A stretch of 17,913 nt of DNA from an uncultured Pseudomonadota bacterium (lineage in GTDB: Bacteria > Myxococcota > UBA796). The stretch spans positions 1 through 17,913 of the forward strand of contig CAJWHX010000013.1 of NCBI GenBank assembly GCA_913040875.1, given 5' to 3'. Below the pieces are notes generated by a model. It did no database searches. It was not told the origin of the DNA and saw nothing but the letters and a program-made list of their open reading frames with translations. This document shows, piece by piece, positions 1 through 7,521 of the stretch. How positions within the stretch are numbered: position 1 is the first letter of the stretch; every line of letters begins with the position of its first letter. The translations under genes and the position numbers were made by a program.

Positions 1-1
1 C

Positions 2-262
2 GCAAATTCTGATGCTTGGATCCTTTGGAAAGCCAACTACTTTCCGTTTTGGACAGCATTGGTTGATGGGATATCACACCCCATCGTTCATGTGGCTCCA
101 AATTTCATGGCGGTCAAGGTGGACTCCGGACAACATATCATTCACTTTCAGTATACAAATCCAGTCTCTCAAAAGATCGGTATGATATTCGCTTTATTGC
201 TATTTTGTACGTTGATATTTTGGAACACCCAAAGATTTCGCATCGATGATAAGATGGCTTAA
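2..262 (+). CDS. YfhO-like membrane protein, C-terminal fragment
   Basis: The frame is open from the first complete codon of the window, so the gene starts upstream and only about 86 C-terminal residues are seen. They contain the pattern YFPFWTALVDG, then a hydrophobic strand, then VDSGQHIIHFQY. This matches the beta-sandwich tail found after the membrane part of bacterial YfhO-type and related glycosyltransferase-like membrane proteins, where the usual form is yfPgWka.vdG ... vpaGkh.v.f.Y.P. One transmembrane segment follows (GMIFALLLFCTLIFW), and the protein ends in a short basic tail. The exact subfamily and substrate cannot be told from this piece. The next gene starts 16 nt after the stop with its ribosome site inside the gap, so the two may be cotranscribed. 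Confidence 0.6.
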   Translation, partial: ANSDAWILWKANYFPFWTALVDGISHPIVHVAPNFMAVKVDSGQHIIHFQYTNPVSQKIGMIFALLLFCTLIFWNTQRFRIDDKMA

Positions 263-278
263 CAAAAGGAAGTGACAA

Positions 279-1514
279 ATGATCTGGATACTCTTGGGGT
301 GTATAAAACATGGAGACTTTGGTGTTGATGAGCCGACTAATCTCAGTGGGGTTGTAGATCCACAGAGCATTCATCCTAGCTGTCTAGACGATTCTGGGTT
401 GATTGTAGAGACTCCCAATGAAAGTACCTTTGCAGCGTATCATCGGAAAGGATTTACACGGTATACACAAGTTGTCGCTCCAAATGGTGGGATCATCCCG
501 ATCTTTGCACAAGATAAAATATCGGATGAACAATTGATCCGGGCTCGCAACATCTTGCGTTTCTTCCTCACAAATGCCCCCGGCACTACACTCGGCACCG
601 ATAAATCTGCCGTTGCCAATTCGATGGTAAATAATAGGGCTGTTTTAATGATGCCAAATGGGGAACATCGAGAAGGTCGCGAACCCAATCTAGATGCTCA
701 ACCACTGTACGAAGCAGAAACTCAAGTTGAGGGTCACAATTGGTTTATGAACAACAACTATGAACACCGAGATGCTGCCTTCGAAGAAATATTTCATCTG
801 GTACACGATGCGGGAATTGGAACCTATATGCAGGGTGCTCTTCCTGACTACCAAACAGACTTACTAAGCGAGGCAAATTCAGCGATTGAGGATGGTCGAT
901 GGGGTATTGCGGTAGAGGAATCCGTTGACGATTGGCTTGAAGATTTACGTCGAGAAGATTCACTCGCTCAAGAATACATCGTATCTGTACTGGAAAGTTA
1001 CTATGGATTTTGGTCAGCATGGGATGGTGATGGAGGAATGTGGGGGATTTATATTGCTGGTGATCGAGATGAGGTACACCAATTGGATCCAAGAGGACAG
1101 CTGCTGATTGAGGATTTTCTACCTCCAATGATCCATACCGAATTTCGTTTGCACCCAGAATTAAATCAAGACTTTTACATGTCTTTGAATCCAGATCTTG
1201 TATATACACATCGCTCTCAGTATTATTCATTTCTGACACTTACGGGAACAAACGATGTGGGACTCTTTGGAAATGAGGAAAACAACACTCTGAGAGGCAA
1301 TATCGGGAACAATGTCTTGGATGGAGTTGGCGGAGAAAATACAGTAATCTATTGTCATTCAATAGAGGAATATGAAGTCAGTATTGAACAAGAATCTCAA
1401 TCTAGAACTGTCATTTCAATTCATGGTCCTGAAGGTGAAGATACCCTACTCAACATTGATTGGATTCATTTCGCAGATGGAAAAATGAATGTGGATTCAA
1501 TTATTGATCATTAG
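279..1514 (+). CDS. Secreted EExxHxxH protein with serralysin-like C-terminal tail
   Basis: The product has 411 residues. The start is fixed by a TGA at 273-275 and a good ribosome site (AAGGAAG, 266-272). The N-terminus MIWILLGC looks like a minimal lipoprotein signal with Cys8 as the lipidated residue. The central part has NYEHRDAAFEEIFHLVHDAGI (about 160-180); EExxHxxH at 169-176 is a plausible metal-binding or metallohydrolase centre, although it is not the textbook HExxH. From about 325 the sequence becomes a degenerate RTX-like run (GNEENNTLRG, GNIGNNVLDG) and then a tail with DTLLNIDWIHFADG near the end. This resembles the beta-roll plus terminal segment of serralysin-type exoproteins. 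In the repeats Asn replaces most of the calcium-binding Asp, so calcium binding may be weak. No type I secretion genes are in the window. Enzyme activity is inferred, not shown. Confidence 0.8.
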   Translation: MIWILLGCIKHGDFGVDEPTNLSGVVDPQSIHPSCLDDSGLIVETPNESTFAAYHRKGFTRYTQVVAPNGGIIPIFAQDKISDEQLIRARNILRFFLTNAPGTTLGTDKSAVANSMVNNRAVLMMPNGEHREGREPNLDAQPLYEAETQVEGHNWFMNNNYEHRDAAFEEIFHLVHDAGIGTYMQGALPDYQTDLLSEANSAIEDGRWGIAVEESVDDWLEDLRREDSLAQEYIVSVLESYYGFWSAWDGDGGMWGIYIAGDRDEVHQLDPRGQLLIEDFLPPMIHTEFRLHPELNQDFYMSLNPDLVYTHRSQYYSFLTLTGTNDVGLFGNEENNTLRGNIGNNVLDGVGGENTVIYCHSIEEYEVSIEQESQSRTVISIHGPEGEDTLLNIDWIHFADGKMNVDSIIDH

Positions 1515-1603
1515 TGCACTTGTTTCTGTTGTCTGACCGATTACACTCTATTGTGCAATTAGATATTTCAACTCATTCCACAACCCAAAAGAAGGATTAA
1601 ACC

Positions 1604-2209
1604 ATGAAAAATATCATTCTACTTACCACCTTCGGCCTCTTGACTGCATGTGGCGACTCTGAACCAGAAGCCCCTAAGAAGGTCGAAAAACCCGTCGAAG
1701 TCAAAAAAGAAGCACCAAAAGCAAAGGCGCCTAAGAAGGTCGAACCAAAACCAGAACCAAAAACTGAAGCACCAAAGGCACCTGCCGCGGACACTGACGC
1801 AGCGACTGTAACAGTTACTGCAGATGGAGTTGCTGAACTGACAATCGAAGCCAAAGACAGCATGCAGTATAATGCAAAGAAGTTTACCGTCGCTGCAGGT
1901 CAAAAGGTCAAACTAACATTGAAGCATGTCGGTACCATGCCTAAAGCCGCAATGGGACACAACCTTGTAATCTTGAAGCCAGGCGTTGAAGCAGGTGCCT
2001 TTGCCGCTGCCGCTGCCGCTGCATTCAAGGAAGAGTACTTCCCAGCAGCCAGTGCAGATCAAACCATCGCTCATACCAAGTTAATTGGTGGCGGTGAATC
2101 TACTTCAATCGAATTCGTTGCACCAGCTGAAGGCAGTTACACCTTCATCTGTACATACCCTGGACACTGGGGCGCTATGCGTGGAGAGATGATCGTTACT
2201 GCAAAATAA
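1604..2209 (+). CDS. Azurin-type blue copper lipoprotein
   Basis: The product has 201 residues. It begins with a lipoprotein signal (LLTAC, Cys16) and a Lys/Pro/Glu/Ala-rich linker at about 20-62 that probably spaces the domain off the membrane. A cupredoxin domain of about 125 residues follows. The type 1 copper ligands are visible: His119 in MGHNLV, then Cys183, His188 and Met192, with the Cys-x4-His-x3-Met spacing of azurin. The role is periplasmic electron transfer; the partner is not visible here. A run of Ala at 132-140 is encoded by a GCTGCC hexamer repeat (2003-2022), and the linker DNA contains a repeated CCTAAGAAGGTCGA. A purine-rich ribosome site (AGAAGGA) precedes the ATG, and a strong terminator follows. 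Calling it azurin rather than another cupredoxin rests on the ligand spacing and the IAHTKLIGGGES segment. Confidence 0.93.
   Translation: MKNIILLTTFGLLTACGDSEPEAPKKVEKPVEVKKEAPKAKAPKKVEPKPEPKTEAPKAPAADTDAATVTVTADGVAELTIEAKDSMQYNAKKFTVAAGQKVKLTLKHVGTMPKAAMGHNLVILKPGVEAGAFAAAAAAAFKEEYFPAASADQTIAHTKLIGGGESTSIEFVAPAEGSYTFICTYPGHWGAMRGEMIVTAK
2003..2022 (+). repeat. GCTGCC hexanucleotide repeat in the azurin gene
   Basis: About three perfect copies of a GCCGCT unit lie inside the azurin coding region and encode most of the poly-Ala run at residues 132-140. Each unit is 6 nt, so a gain or loss would keep the reading frame and change only the alanine count. Confidence 0.7.
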
Positions 2210-2227
2210 CTTTGTATCGTATCGTTT

Positions 2228-2253
2228 AAAGCTGTGGTGTTTACCACAGCTTT
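2228..2253 (+). terminator. Rho-independent terminator after azurin
   Basis: A perfect 11-bp stem (AAAGCTGTGGT paired with ACCACAGCTTT) with a 4-nt loop (GTTT) is followed by a T-rich tract, 18 nt after the azurin stop codon. It closes the + strand genes before the opposing purF. Confidence 0.92.
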
Positions 2254-2402
2254 TTACTTTTTTATGTAGACTGGATTCAATCGTAGCAGCACTATGGAAC
2301 AACAGCTTATACACTAAACTTCTTGAAGCCTTTGTATCACTCAACTCAAAACAGACCATCATTCACAATATCGATCTGATTGTAAGAATAAGTTTCATCA
2401 CA

Positions 2403-3881
2403 CTATAGATTTCGAGCCTTCTCTTTCATATCGTCACTTCTTTTCAGACTCAAGTTTTCGAAATAGGACGTATCTAAGTCTCCGGTAATGTAATTGCCTG
2501 AGAATACGGAATCTTCAAATTTACGAATGTTTGGATTGCCCTCCTGTACTGCGTCTCTTAGATCTTCCAAGTCTAAATAGATCAACCAGTCTGCCCCAAT
2601 CTTCTCTTGAATCTCCTCGACAGTGCGGTCATTGGCAATCAATTCCTGAGCAGAGGGCATATCAATACCATAGACGTTTGGATAGCGAACCACCGGTGCA
2701 GCAGACGCAAAGTACACTTTTTTAGCCCCTGCCAATCTGGCCATTTCAATAATCTGCCCACACGTAGTTCCTCGAACAATTGAGTCATCAACTATAAGCA
2801 CATTTTTACCTAGGAACTCTAGTCGAATCGCATTCAACTTTTGGCGCACCGACTTCTTCCGGGCCTTTTGTCCTGGCATGATGAATGTTCTACCGATGTA
2901 CCGGTTTTTGATGAACCCTTCTCGGTACTTTATCCCAAGGTCAACAGACACCTGAATTGCAGCACTACGACTGGTATCGGGTACGGGAATTACCACATCA
3001 ATGTCCAAGTGTTTGGCGTCTTTTGCAATCTTCGAGGCTAGTTTGCGCCCCATGCGAAGTCTTGATTTATACACAGAAACGCCATCAATCAGTGAATCTG
3101 GGCGCGCCAAGTACACAAACTCGAAAATACAGGGAGCTAAAACAGGATTTTTAGCACATTGCCTTTTGTGTATTGAGCCACTTTCCAGAAAAACGATCGC
3201 TTCTCCAGCTTGAACATCGCTAATGATATCAAAGCCCAAAACATCAAGTGCTATACTCTCAGACGAAACCATATATTCCTGACCATTCTCATGATTTCGG
3301 CTTCCATATATCAATGGGCGGATTCCATTTGGGTCTCTAAACGCAACCAATCCGAAAGAGGGAATCAGAAGTACCACAGCATATCCACCTTTACATCGTT
3401 GATGGACTTTGGAAACGGCGGCAAAAATTGCGTCCGGTGTCGGCTCTTTTCCTGCTGTACGACTCAGTTCAAAAGCAAAGACATTCAGCAACACCTCAGA
3501 ATCAGAAAATGTATTGATGTGTCGTCTATCACTATCGGAAAGTTCTTGTTTCAGACTCTCCGCATTGGTCAAATTACCATTGTGTGCCAATACAATCCCA
3601 AACGGTGAGTTCACATAAAATGGTTGAGCTTCGGTTGAATCCTCACTCCCAGCGGTTGGGTATCGTACCTGCCCAATACCGCTGTTCCCTTTCAACTGTT
3701 TCATGATTGAATTGTCAAACACATCTCTAGCGAGTCCTTTCCCCTTTTTAACGCACAGTCGCCCCTCAAAAGAAGTCGCAATCCCTGCGGCATCTTGCCC
3801 ACGGTGCTGAAGAACACTCATTGCGTCAAATATTTTTACGTTGACGGGTTCTCTTCCCACCATGCCAATAATTCCGCACAT
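2403..3881 (-). CDS. purF: Amidophosphoribosyltransferase
   Basis: This enzyme makes 5-phosphoribosylamine from PRPP and glutamine, the first committed step of purine synthesis, in the cytoplasm. The 492 residues match the usual PurF length. After Met1 comes CGIIGMVG, with Cys2 as the N-terminal nucleophile of the class II glutamine amidotransferase domain; [10 protein letters not shown] and [15 protein letters not shown] follow. The phosphoribosyltransferase half holds RDPNGIRPL (182-190) and the PRPP loop [13 protein letters not shown] (361-373). The sequence is of the E. coli type and no cysteine-ligated iron-sulfur signature is evident. I chose the ATG that puts Cys at position 2. The frame also has an ATG nine codons earlier (3908), which would add a short leader like the B. 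subtilis propeptide. The gene stands alone: the next gene on this strand ends 225 nt upstream. Confidence 0.97.
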   Translation of the reverse strand: MCGIIGMVGREPVNVKIFDAMSVLQHRGQDAAGIATSFEGRLCVKKGKGLARDVFDNSIMKQLKGNSGIGQVRYPTAGSEDSTEAQPFYVNSPFGIVLAHNGNLTNAESLKQELSDSDRRHINTFSDSEVLLNVFAFELSRTAGKEPTPDAIFAAVSKVHQRCKGGYAVVLLIPSFGLVAFRDPNGIRPLIYGSRNHENGQEYMVSSESIALDVLGFDIISDVQAGEAIVFLESGSIHKRQCAKNPVLAPCIFEFVYLARPDSLIDGVSVYKSRLRMGRKLASKIAKDAKHLDIDVVIPVPDTSRSAAIQVSVDLGIKYREGFIKNRYIGRTFIMPGQKARKKSVRQKLNAIRLEFLGKNVLIVDDSIVRGTTCGQIIEMARLAGAKKVYFASAAPVVRYPNVYGIDMPSAQELIANDRTVEEIQEKIGADWLIYLDLEDLRDAVQEGNPNIRKFEDSVFSGNYITGDLDTSYFENLSLKRSDDMKEKARNL

Positions 3882-3929
3882 ACTGCCACCCACTTTTAAA
3901 ATGAACATTTCCTATTAACTCAGATGGTA

Positions 3930-3935
3930 TTTATA
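3930..3935 (-). promoter_or_regulatory. purF: Possible -10 element upstream of purF
   Basis: On the minus strand TATAAA lies about 50 nt before the chosen purF start, in an AT-rich stretch. No convincing -35 box sits at the proper distance, so this is only a candidate. Confidence 0.2.
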
Positions 3936-4106
3936 TGGCAATGTGTGGTATTGAAATAGAACAACAATCAGAAGGTCGATCGGACAGATAAATCCATCAC
4001 GCTCTTTACCCTAGAATCCTTTGGACCATTGAGATGAGAGATACCACCCATGACACACCATCGGCATTCGTCCTGTTGAATCTCGTAAAATCCGGAAACA
4101 TGAACA

Positions 4107-5189
4107 TCATTCTTCAAGTACAGTCAAATCTAGCTGCTCGGTAATAAAGGCAAAGGACAATTCAGGGAGAGTCGTTCCATCAAAATCAAAGGACAGTCCA
4201 GAGGGAATCGTTTCATCGTCAAACTCAAACCCCCATGCCCCATGCCCGGCGTCTGGTAATGGAACGATGTCATTGTGAACACCATTGCCATTATAAATAG
4301 TCACCAACTCTTCGGCATTGGAGTAATCAGATGTCTCATCTCCAGTCCCGTGCACAATTAGAAGGGGTGCATCGGTACTGTCAAATCGGTCGTGCTCATA
4401 GACATCACTCAATATTTGCATCATACCAGCACCGCCCCAATGATTCACCACAGCTTGAATATCATACTCAACATCCATATTGGTCGAGGCCAGTGTTGGA
4501 TCTTGCTCAAGGGTAAGTTCATCTCGATAGTCTTCTGGCTCACTTACGTCCATCGCAATAGAGTTGTGGGATCCAGCAGAACCACCAATGAGTGAGATCG
4601 CTCCCACATTGAAACCGATATCAGAAGCGTTGGCCACCAACCATCGCACGGCAGCTTTGCAATCTCTGCCTGCAGGATACATGGAGAGAACCTGAGAGAC
4701 ATCTTCGGGTGTCACACCTTCTGCAGTCGAAACTGCATCGACATAGTCTTGAGGTACAGTTCCACGATCGCCACGCAATCTATAGTTTAGCGAAGCGCAA
4801 ACAAAGCCACGCTCAGCAAAGAAATTGCAAAAATCGCTCTCTCTAATGCCTGCTTTATCGCCGCCACTCCATCCGCCGCCATGAGTAAAGACCACCAAAG
4901 GGCGTTGAGTATCTTCATTATTTGGTACATACAAGTCCAATTTCAAATCCATCACCTCTGGATCGTCTGTATTCCAGTTGCTGTGAGTTTGACCCTGACC
5001 ATAGACCTCATCCGATTGCAGATCAACCGTAAAGAGTGAATCCGAATAGACCTCGTCCACTTCAGGGGCTGGATCGGTATCAATATCACCTGTATCGTTG
5101 TCATCGGAGGACGTATCACCACCGTCTTTGCCAGTACAACCAATCAACACGGTGCCAATCAACAACCATTCAAATTTATTTTTTAACAT
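4107..5189 (-). CDS. Lipoprotein alpha/beta-hydrolase (carboxylesterase-like)
   Basis: The product has 360 residues. A lipoprotein signal (MLKNKFEWLLIGTVLIGC, Cys18) leads into an Asp/Thr/Ser-rich linker (about 21-45). An alpha/beta-hydrolase domain then fills the rest. HGGGW (103-107) is the oxyanion-hole motif of the esterase/lipase family. Ser204 in GGSAG is the predicted nucleophile, with Asp284 (GTGDETSD) and His316 (DAGHGAWGF) in triad order and spacing. This points to ester hydrolysis at the cell envelope. The substrate is unknown; acyl or feruloyl esters, or peptides, are possible for this fold. It lies 32 nt downstream of the SGNH-like lipoprotein gene on the same strand, and both starts follow the same ATGGAGGAT ribosome-site sequence, so the two probably form an operon. 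Confidence 0.88.
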   Translation of the reverse strand: MLKNKFEWLLIGTVLIGCTGKDGGDTSSDDNDTGDIDTDPAPEVDEVYSDSLFTVDLQSDEVYGQGQTHSNWNTDDPEVMDLKLDLYVPNNEDTQRPLVVFTHGGGWSGGDKAGIRESDFCNFFAERGFVCASLNYRLRGDRGTVPQDYVDAVSTAEGVTPEDVSQVLSMYPAGRDCKAAVRWLVANASDIGFNVGAISLIGGSAGSHNSIAMDVSEPEDYRDELTLEQDPTLASTNMDVEYDIQAVVNHWGGAGMMQILSDVYEHDRFDSTDAPLLIVHGTGDETSDYSNAEELVTIYNGNGVHNDIVPLPDAGHGAWGFEFDDETIPSGLSFDFDGTTLPELSFAFITEQLDLTVLEE

Positions 5190-5194
5190 ACCTT

Positions 5195-5203
5195 ATCCTC
5201 CAT
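5195..5203 (-). promoter_or_regulatory. Ribosome-binding site shared with the SGNH gene
   Basis: On the minus strand ATGGAGGAT stands just before the hydrolase start; the identical 9-mer occurs at 6049-6057 before the SGNH-like gene. It contains a near-perfect Shine-Dalgarno core and fixes both starts. Confidence 0.7.
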
Positions 5204-5221
5204 CATAGTAAGGGTATTTGA

Positions 5222-6046
5222 CTAATCTTCTTTATGTTCATCGACAATCTGTTTTGCTATTGAAGCCAAATCTGCTTCATATTCTGTATTGACAACGCCA
5301 TTTGTCGGTTCAATATCATATAGAACACTCCCCCAAACAAGCGTTCCAAGATCGACCAAAATCTCATCGGCATGACCTTTGTCATCGACAAAGATTCCCA
5401 CGTCGTTCTCCGCAGATGCATCGTTCACGTTGCTGGTCAACACATCGACATCGGGTAAGTTCCCAGCTTCAAACAGTGTCCGTAATTCAAGTGCACTTTG
5501 TCCATACGGAAGCGAAATAAACTCATTGTCGGGATAGGCTTCTCTCAATGAATTCACCAATGGTAACCATGCGGAATCATGTGCTTCATGCCAAGTATCG
5601 GCATAGTCTTCCGCATCATCGTAATCCTCCGATTCTGGAAAGTCACTCCAAGGTAATGCCAGAACAAATGTCACATCTGGATTGCTTTCAAGTGCATACC
5701 CAATCCAATTGTGGTACCCCTCATCGGTTGGATAGGTCGGCTCATAGGTCATCGCAAACAGTTCAACATTACCGCCATCCAAGAACCCTTGAAGTTTATT
5801 GCGATTGCGATCATCTTCCCACATGGCCTGTGGAGCACCATTTTGTCCACCCGAAGAGACAAGTTCCATCGATTTTGCTTCCAATCCATTCGCCTCTTGT
5901 AAAGAAACCATATTGTTCGCGAAGGGTTTAAAGAAGCTATGCCCCATAAACAATTCTTCGGGTGCAGATGCTGGGTCACTGGGAGCACACCCTACACTCA
6001 TCCAACCTATACTGATCGCACACAGTCGTTTTTTATGTCGATTCAT
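5222..6046 (-). CDS. SGNH/GDSL-hydrolase-like lipoprotein
   Basis: The product has 274 residues with a charged, canonical lipoprotein signal (MNRHKKR... MSVGC, Cys20). Soon after comes ELFMGHSFFKPF: GHS (35-37) sits where SGNH hydrolases have the block I serine (Ser37). Near the C-terminus VDDKGHADEI has Asp222-x-x-His225, matching the block V DxxH. In between, LVSSGGQNGAP (62-72) could provide the block II glycine. These marks support an SGNH fold, but the sequence is divergent and block III is not clear, so catalytic activity is inferred. The gene lies between the MDR gene (65 nt gap) and the alpha/beta-hydrolase lipoprotein (32 nt gap), suggesting two envelope esterases made together. The strong GGAGGA ribosome site supports this start. 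Confidence 0.78.
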   Translation of the reverse strand: MNRHKKRLCAISIGWMSVGCAPSDPASAPEELFMGHSFFKPFANNMVSLQEANGLEAKSMELVSSGGQNGAPQAMWEDDRNRNKLQGFLDGGNVELFAMTYEPTYPTDEGYHNWIGYALESNPDVTFVLALPWSDFPESEDYDDAEDYADTWHEAHDSAWLPLVNSLREAYPDNEFISLPYGQSALELRTLFEAGNLPDVDVLTSNVNDASAENDVGIFVDDKGHADEILVDLGTLVWGSVLYDIEPTNGVVNTEYEADLASIAKQIVDEHKED

Positions 6047-6048
6047 AC

Positions 6049-6057
6049 ATCCTCCAT
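6049..6057 (-). promoter_or_regulatory. Ribosome-binding site of the SGNH-like gene
   Basis: This ATGGAGGAT on the minus strand lies two bases before the ATG at 6046 and is identical to the site before the downstream hydrolase gene. Confidence 0.7.
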
Positions 6058-6111
6058 TTCTAATTTTTCATCGACAAGGTGATACTCATCCTTGAACTTT
6101 TCAGGCTGTAT

Positions 6112-7101
6112 TTATTTCGAAACTGGATTGGGTAATAGCAAAACCTTCCCTACTCGACCTGATTGAGCCGCCATTTTTACAGCCTCATGAATGTCATCCA
6201 AAGGGAATGTACCTGCGATATCGGTATGTAATTTTCCTTGAGAAATCAGATCGATCACTGTTGCAAAAGTTTGGTATTTTTCATTGGGCTTTACAGTATC
6301 AAACCACTTCGCCAACCAAAATCCTCGAATGGTCAACTCATTAAAAATAACCACTGATGAAGGAAACAAAGGTTGCTCCATCGACATCAGTCCGTAGCAA
6401 ACCAGTGTGCCTCGAAAAGACAACGTCTTCACAATTTTGGAAAAGGCATCTCCACCAACAGCATCAATTCCCAAACCTACCGGCGCACCGTTGGTCACTT
6501 TCCGAACTCGGTCGACCAAATCTGGGCCATCTACCAACACATGTGTAGCTCCCAACTCTTCCAAACGAGCAACAGCACTTTGGCGTCGAACAATATTCAA
6601 GGTTCGAAACCCTTTCTGCTTCGCGATCTGAATCAAATAGGTCCCTACAGCTGAATTGGCAGCATTTTGAATGACCCAATCCCCTTCTTTGAGATCAACA
6701 AACCCTTCTAGCAACCGCAAAGCTGTAATCGGATTGATCATCAACATCGACAGCTGTTGTATATCTCCTTCATCTGGTAGTGGAATAAATGAACCTGCAG
6801 GGCCAACAACCTCTTGTTGCCAAGTACTGTATCCTGCGATGAAGACTCGCTGACCCACCTGAAGGTGTTGTACATCTGAAGCGATCTCAACCACCTCACC
6901 AACACCTTCGGTTCCAGGTATCTCTGGAAGATTAGGAACAATCCCATATTGACCAGAGATCTTCAATAAATTGGATGGATGAATAGGAGTAGCCAGGACC
7001 GAAACACGAACTTCTCCAGATTTCAATGGTGGCGAATCAACAATCTGAATGTCCAAGACAGATTCTGGATTGCCGACAGTATGGTAAATGATTTGTTTCA
7101 T
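6112..7101 (-). CDS. Zinc-independent MDR oxidoreductase, enoyl-reductase/quinone-oxidoreductase type
   Basis: This is a medium-chain dehydrogenase/reductase of 329 residues from the ATG at 7101. The N-terminal GroES-like part has HPSNLLKISGQYG and IPGTEGVGEV (about 60-70). The Rossmann part has QNAANSAVGTYLIQIAK (from about 145), the nucleotide-binding loop seen in mitochondrial-type 2-enoyl thioester reductases, with IVRR after the second strand as an NADP-type signature. No Cys ligands of catalytic or structural zinc are visible. Likely chemistry is NADPH-dependent reduction of an enoyl thioester or quinone. The frame extends 11 codons upstream to a GTG at 7134, but MKQIIYHTVG is the natural family start; no start has a clear ribosome site. 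It heads a same-strand set with two envelope hydrolases and faces a LysR remnant. Confidence 0.9.
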   Translation of the reverse strand: MKQIIYHTVGNPESVLDIQIVDSPPLKSGEVRVSVLATPIHPSNLLKISGQYGIVPNLPEIPGTEGVGEVVEIASDVQHLQVGQRVFIAGYSTWQQEVVGPAGSFIPLPDEGDIQQLSMLMINPITALRLLEGFVDLKEGDWVIQNAANSAVGTYLIQIAKQKGFRTLNIVRRQSAVARLEELGATHVLVDGPDLVDRVRKVTNGAPVGLGIDAVGGDAFSKIVKTLSFRGTLVCYGLMSMEQPLFPSSVVIFNELTIRGFWLAKWFDTVKPNEKYQTFATVIDLISQGKLHTDIAGTFPLDDIHEAVKMAAQSGRVGKVLLLPNPVSK

Positions 7102-7156
7102 AAGATTTATAGTCATTAAAAATGTGGTGAACACGCAATACTATTGCTAATTATCA

Positions 7157-7162
7157 TATAAT
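7157..7162 (+). promoter_or_regulatory. Possible -10 box in the divergent MDR/LysR region
   Basis: A perfect TATAAT on the + strand lies between the MDR start and the LysR remnant, in AT-rich DNA. No good -35 box is seen at 16-18 bp, so it may be a relic of the regulator's promoter or chance. Confidence 0.2.
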
Positions 7163-7188
7163 ACAGTCGTTTAACTAGCAAAATAAAT

Positions 7189-7204
7189 CAATTGTGAACA
7201 ATTG
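7189..7204. promoter_or_regulatory. Palindrome between MDR gene and LysR remnant
   Basis: This is a perfect inverted repeat, CAATTGT-GA-ACAATTG, about 90 bp upstream of the MDR start, followed at 7207-7221 by a smaller one (TTGCC-TTTTT-GGCAA). The position and dyad form suit an operator for a divergently encoded regulator. Binding is not shown. Confidence 0.35.
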
Positions 7205-7225
7205 TTTTGCCTTTTTGGCAATAGT

Positions 7226-7515
7226 AATCAATTCGGGTACAATGGATACGGTCAGAGCGTTACAGTATCCTCCAAAGGTTGCAAATCATCCAGGTTTACG
7301 GATGCGGCAAAAGACTATGCCTTCTTCCAAAATGGGGTATCAAAACAGACTTGAACAAAGGCACTCTTATTGAAATCTCTCTATCCAATGCCAAGGTTTC
7401 CGTTGCTCGATCATTACAGGGGGGAATCTATCTGCTCTATCTCAGACCTAGATACCGAATATCAAAAATCAAAGCCGCAGTAGACTTCTTGATTTCGGAA
7501 CTGACTCAGCCATAG
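7226..7515 (+). pseudogene. LysR-family regulator remnant (C-terminal end only)
   Basis: From 7279 to the TAG at 7513-7515 the + strand encodes 78 residues resembling the end of a LysR co-inducer domain: LCLLPKWGIKTDLNKGTLIEI, then GIYLLYLRPRYRISKIKAAVDFLISEL. Family members have a helix, G.G...LP.W....L..G.L..., and a closing helix of the form ..k..a..dFl. Before about 7270 the similarity seems to continue in another frame (GYGQSVTVSS), which implies a frameshift. The helix-turn-helix half and most of the effector domain are missing, since a full LysR needs about 900 bp and only about 290 bp remain. It points away from the MDR gene, the usual LysR arrangement, and its end lies 6 bp from the end of the opposing repeat-protein gene. 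Confidence 0.7.
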
Positions 7516-7521
7516 AAACCC

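Noticed and set aside
745..1239. 164-codon open frame on the minus strand
   Set aside because: It lies wholly opposite the EExxHxxH gene, which has a ribosome site and recognisable motifs; the antisense translation shows no domain or signal.
1597..1903. Minus-strand frames rich in Phe/Ser/Gly
   Set aside because: They are the complement of the Lys/Pro/Glu linker of the azurin gene; low-complexity DNA keeps stops rare.
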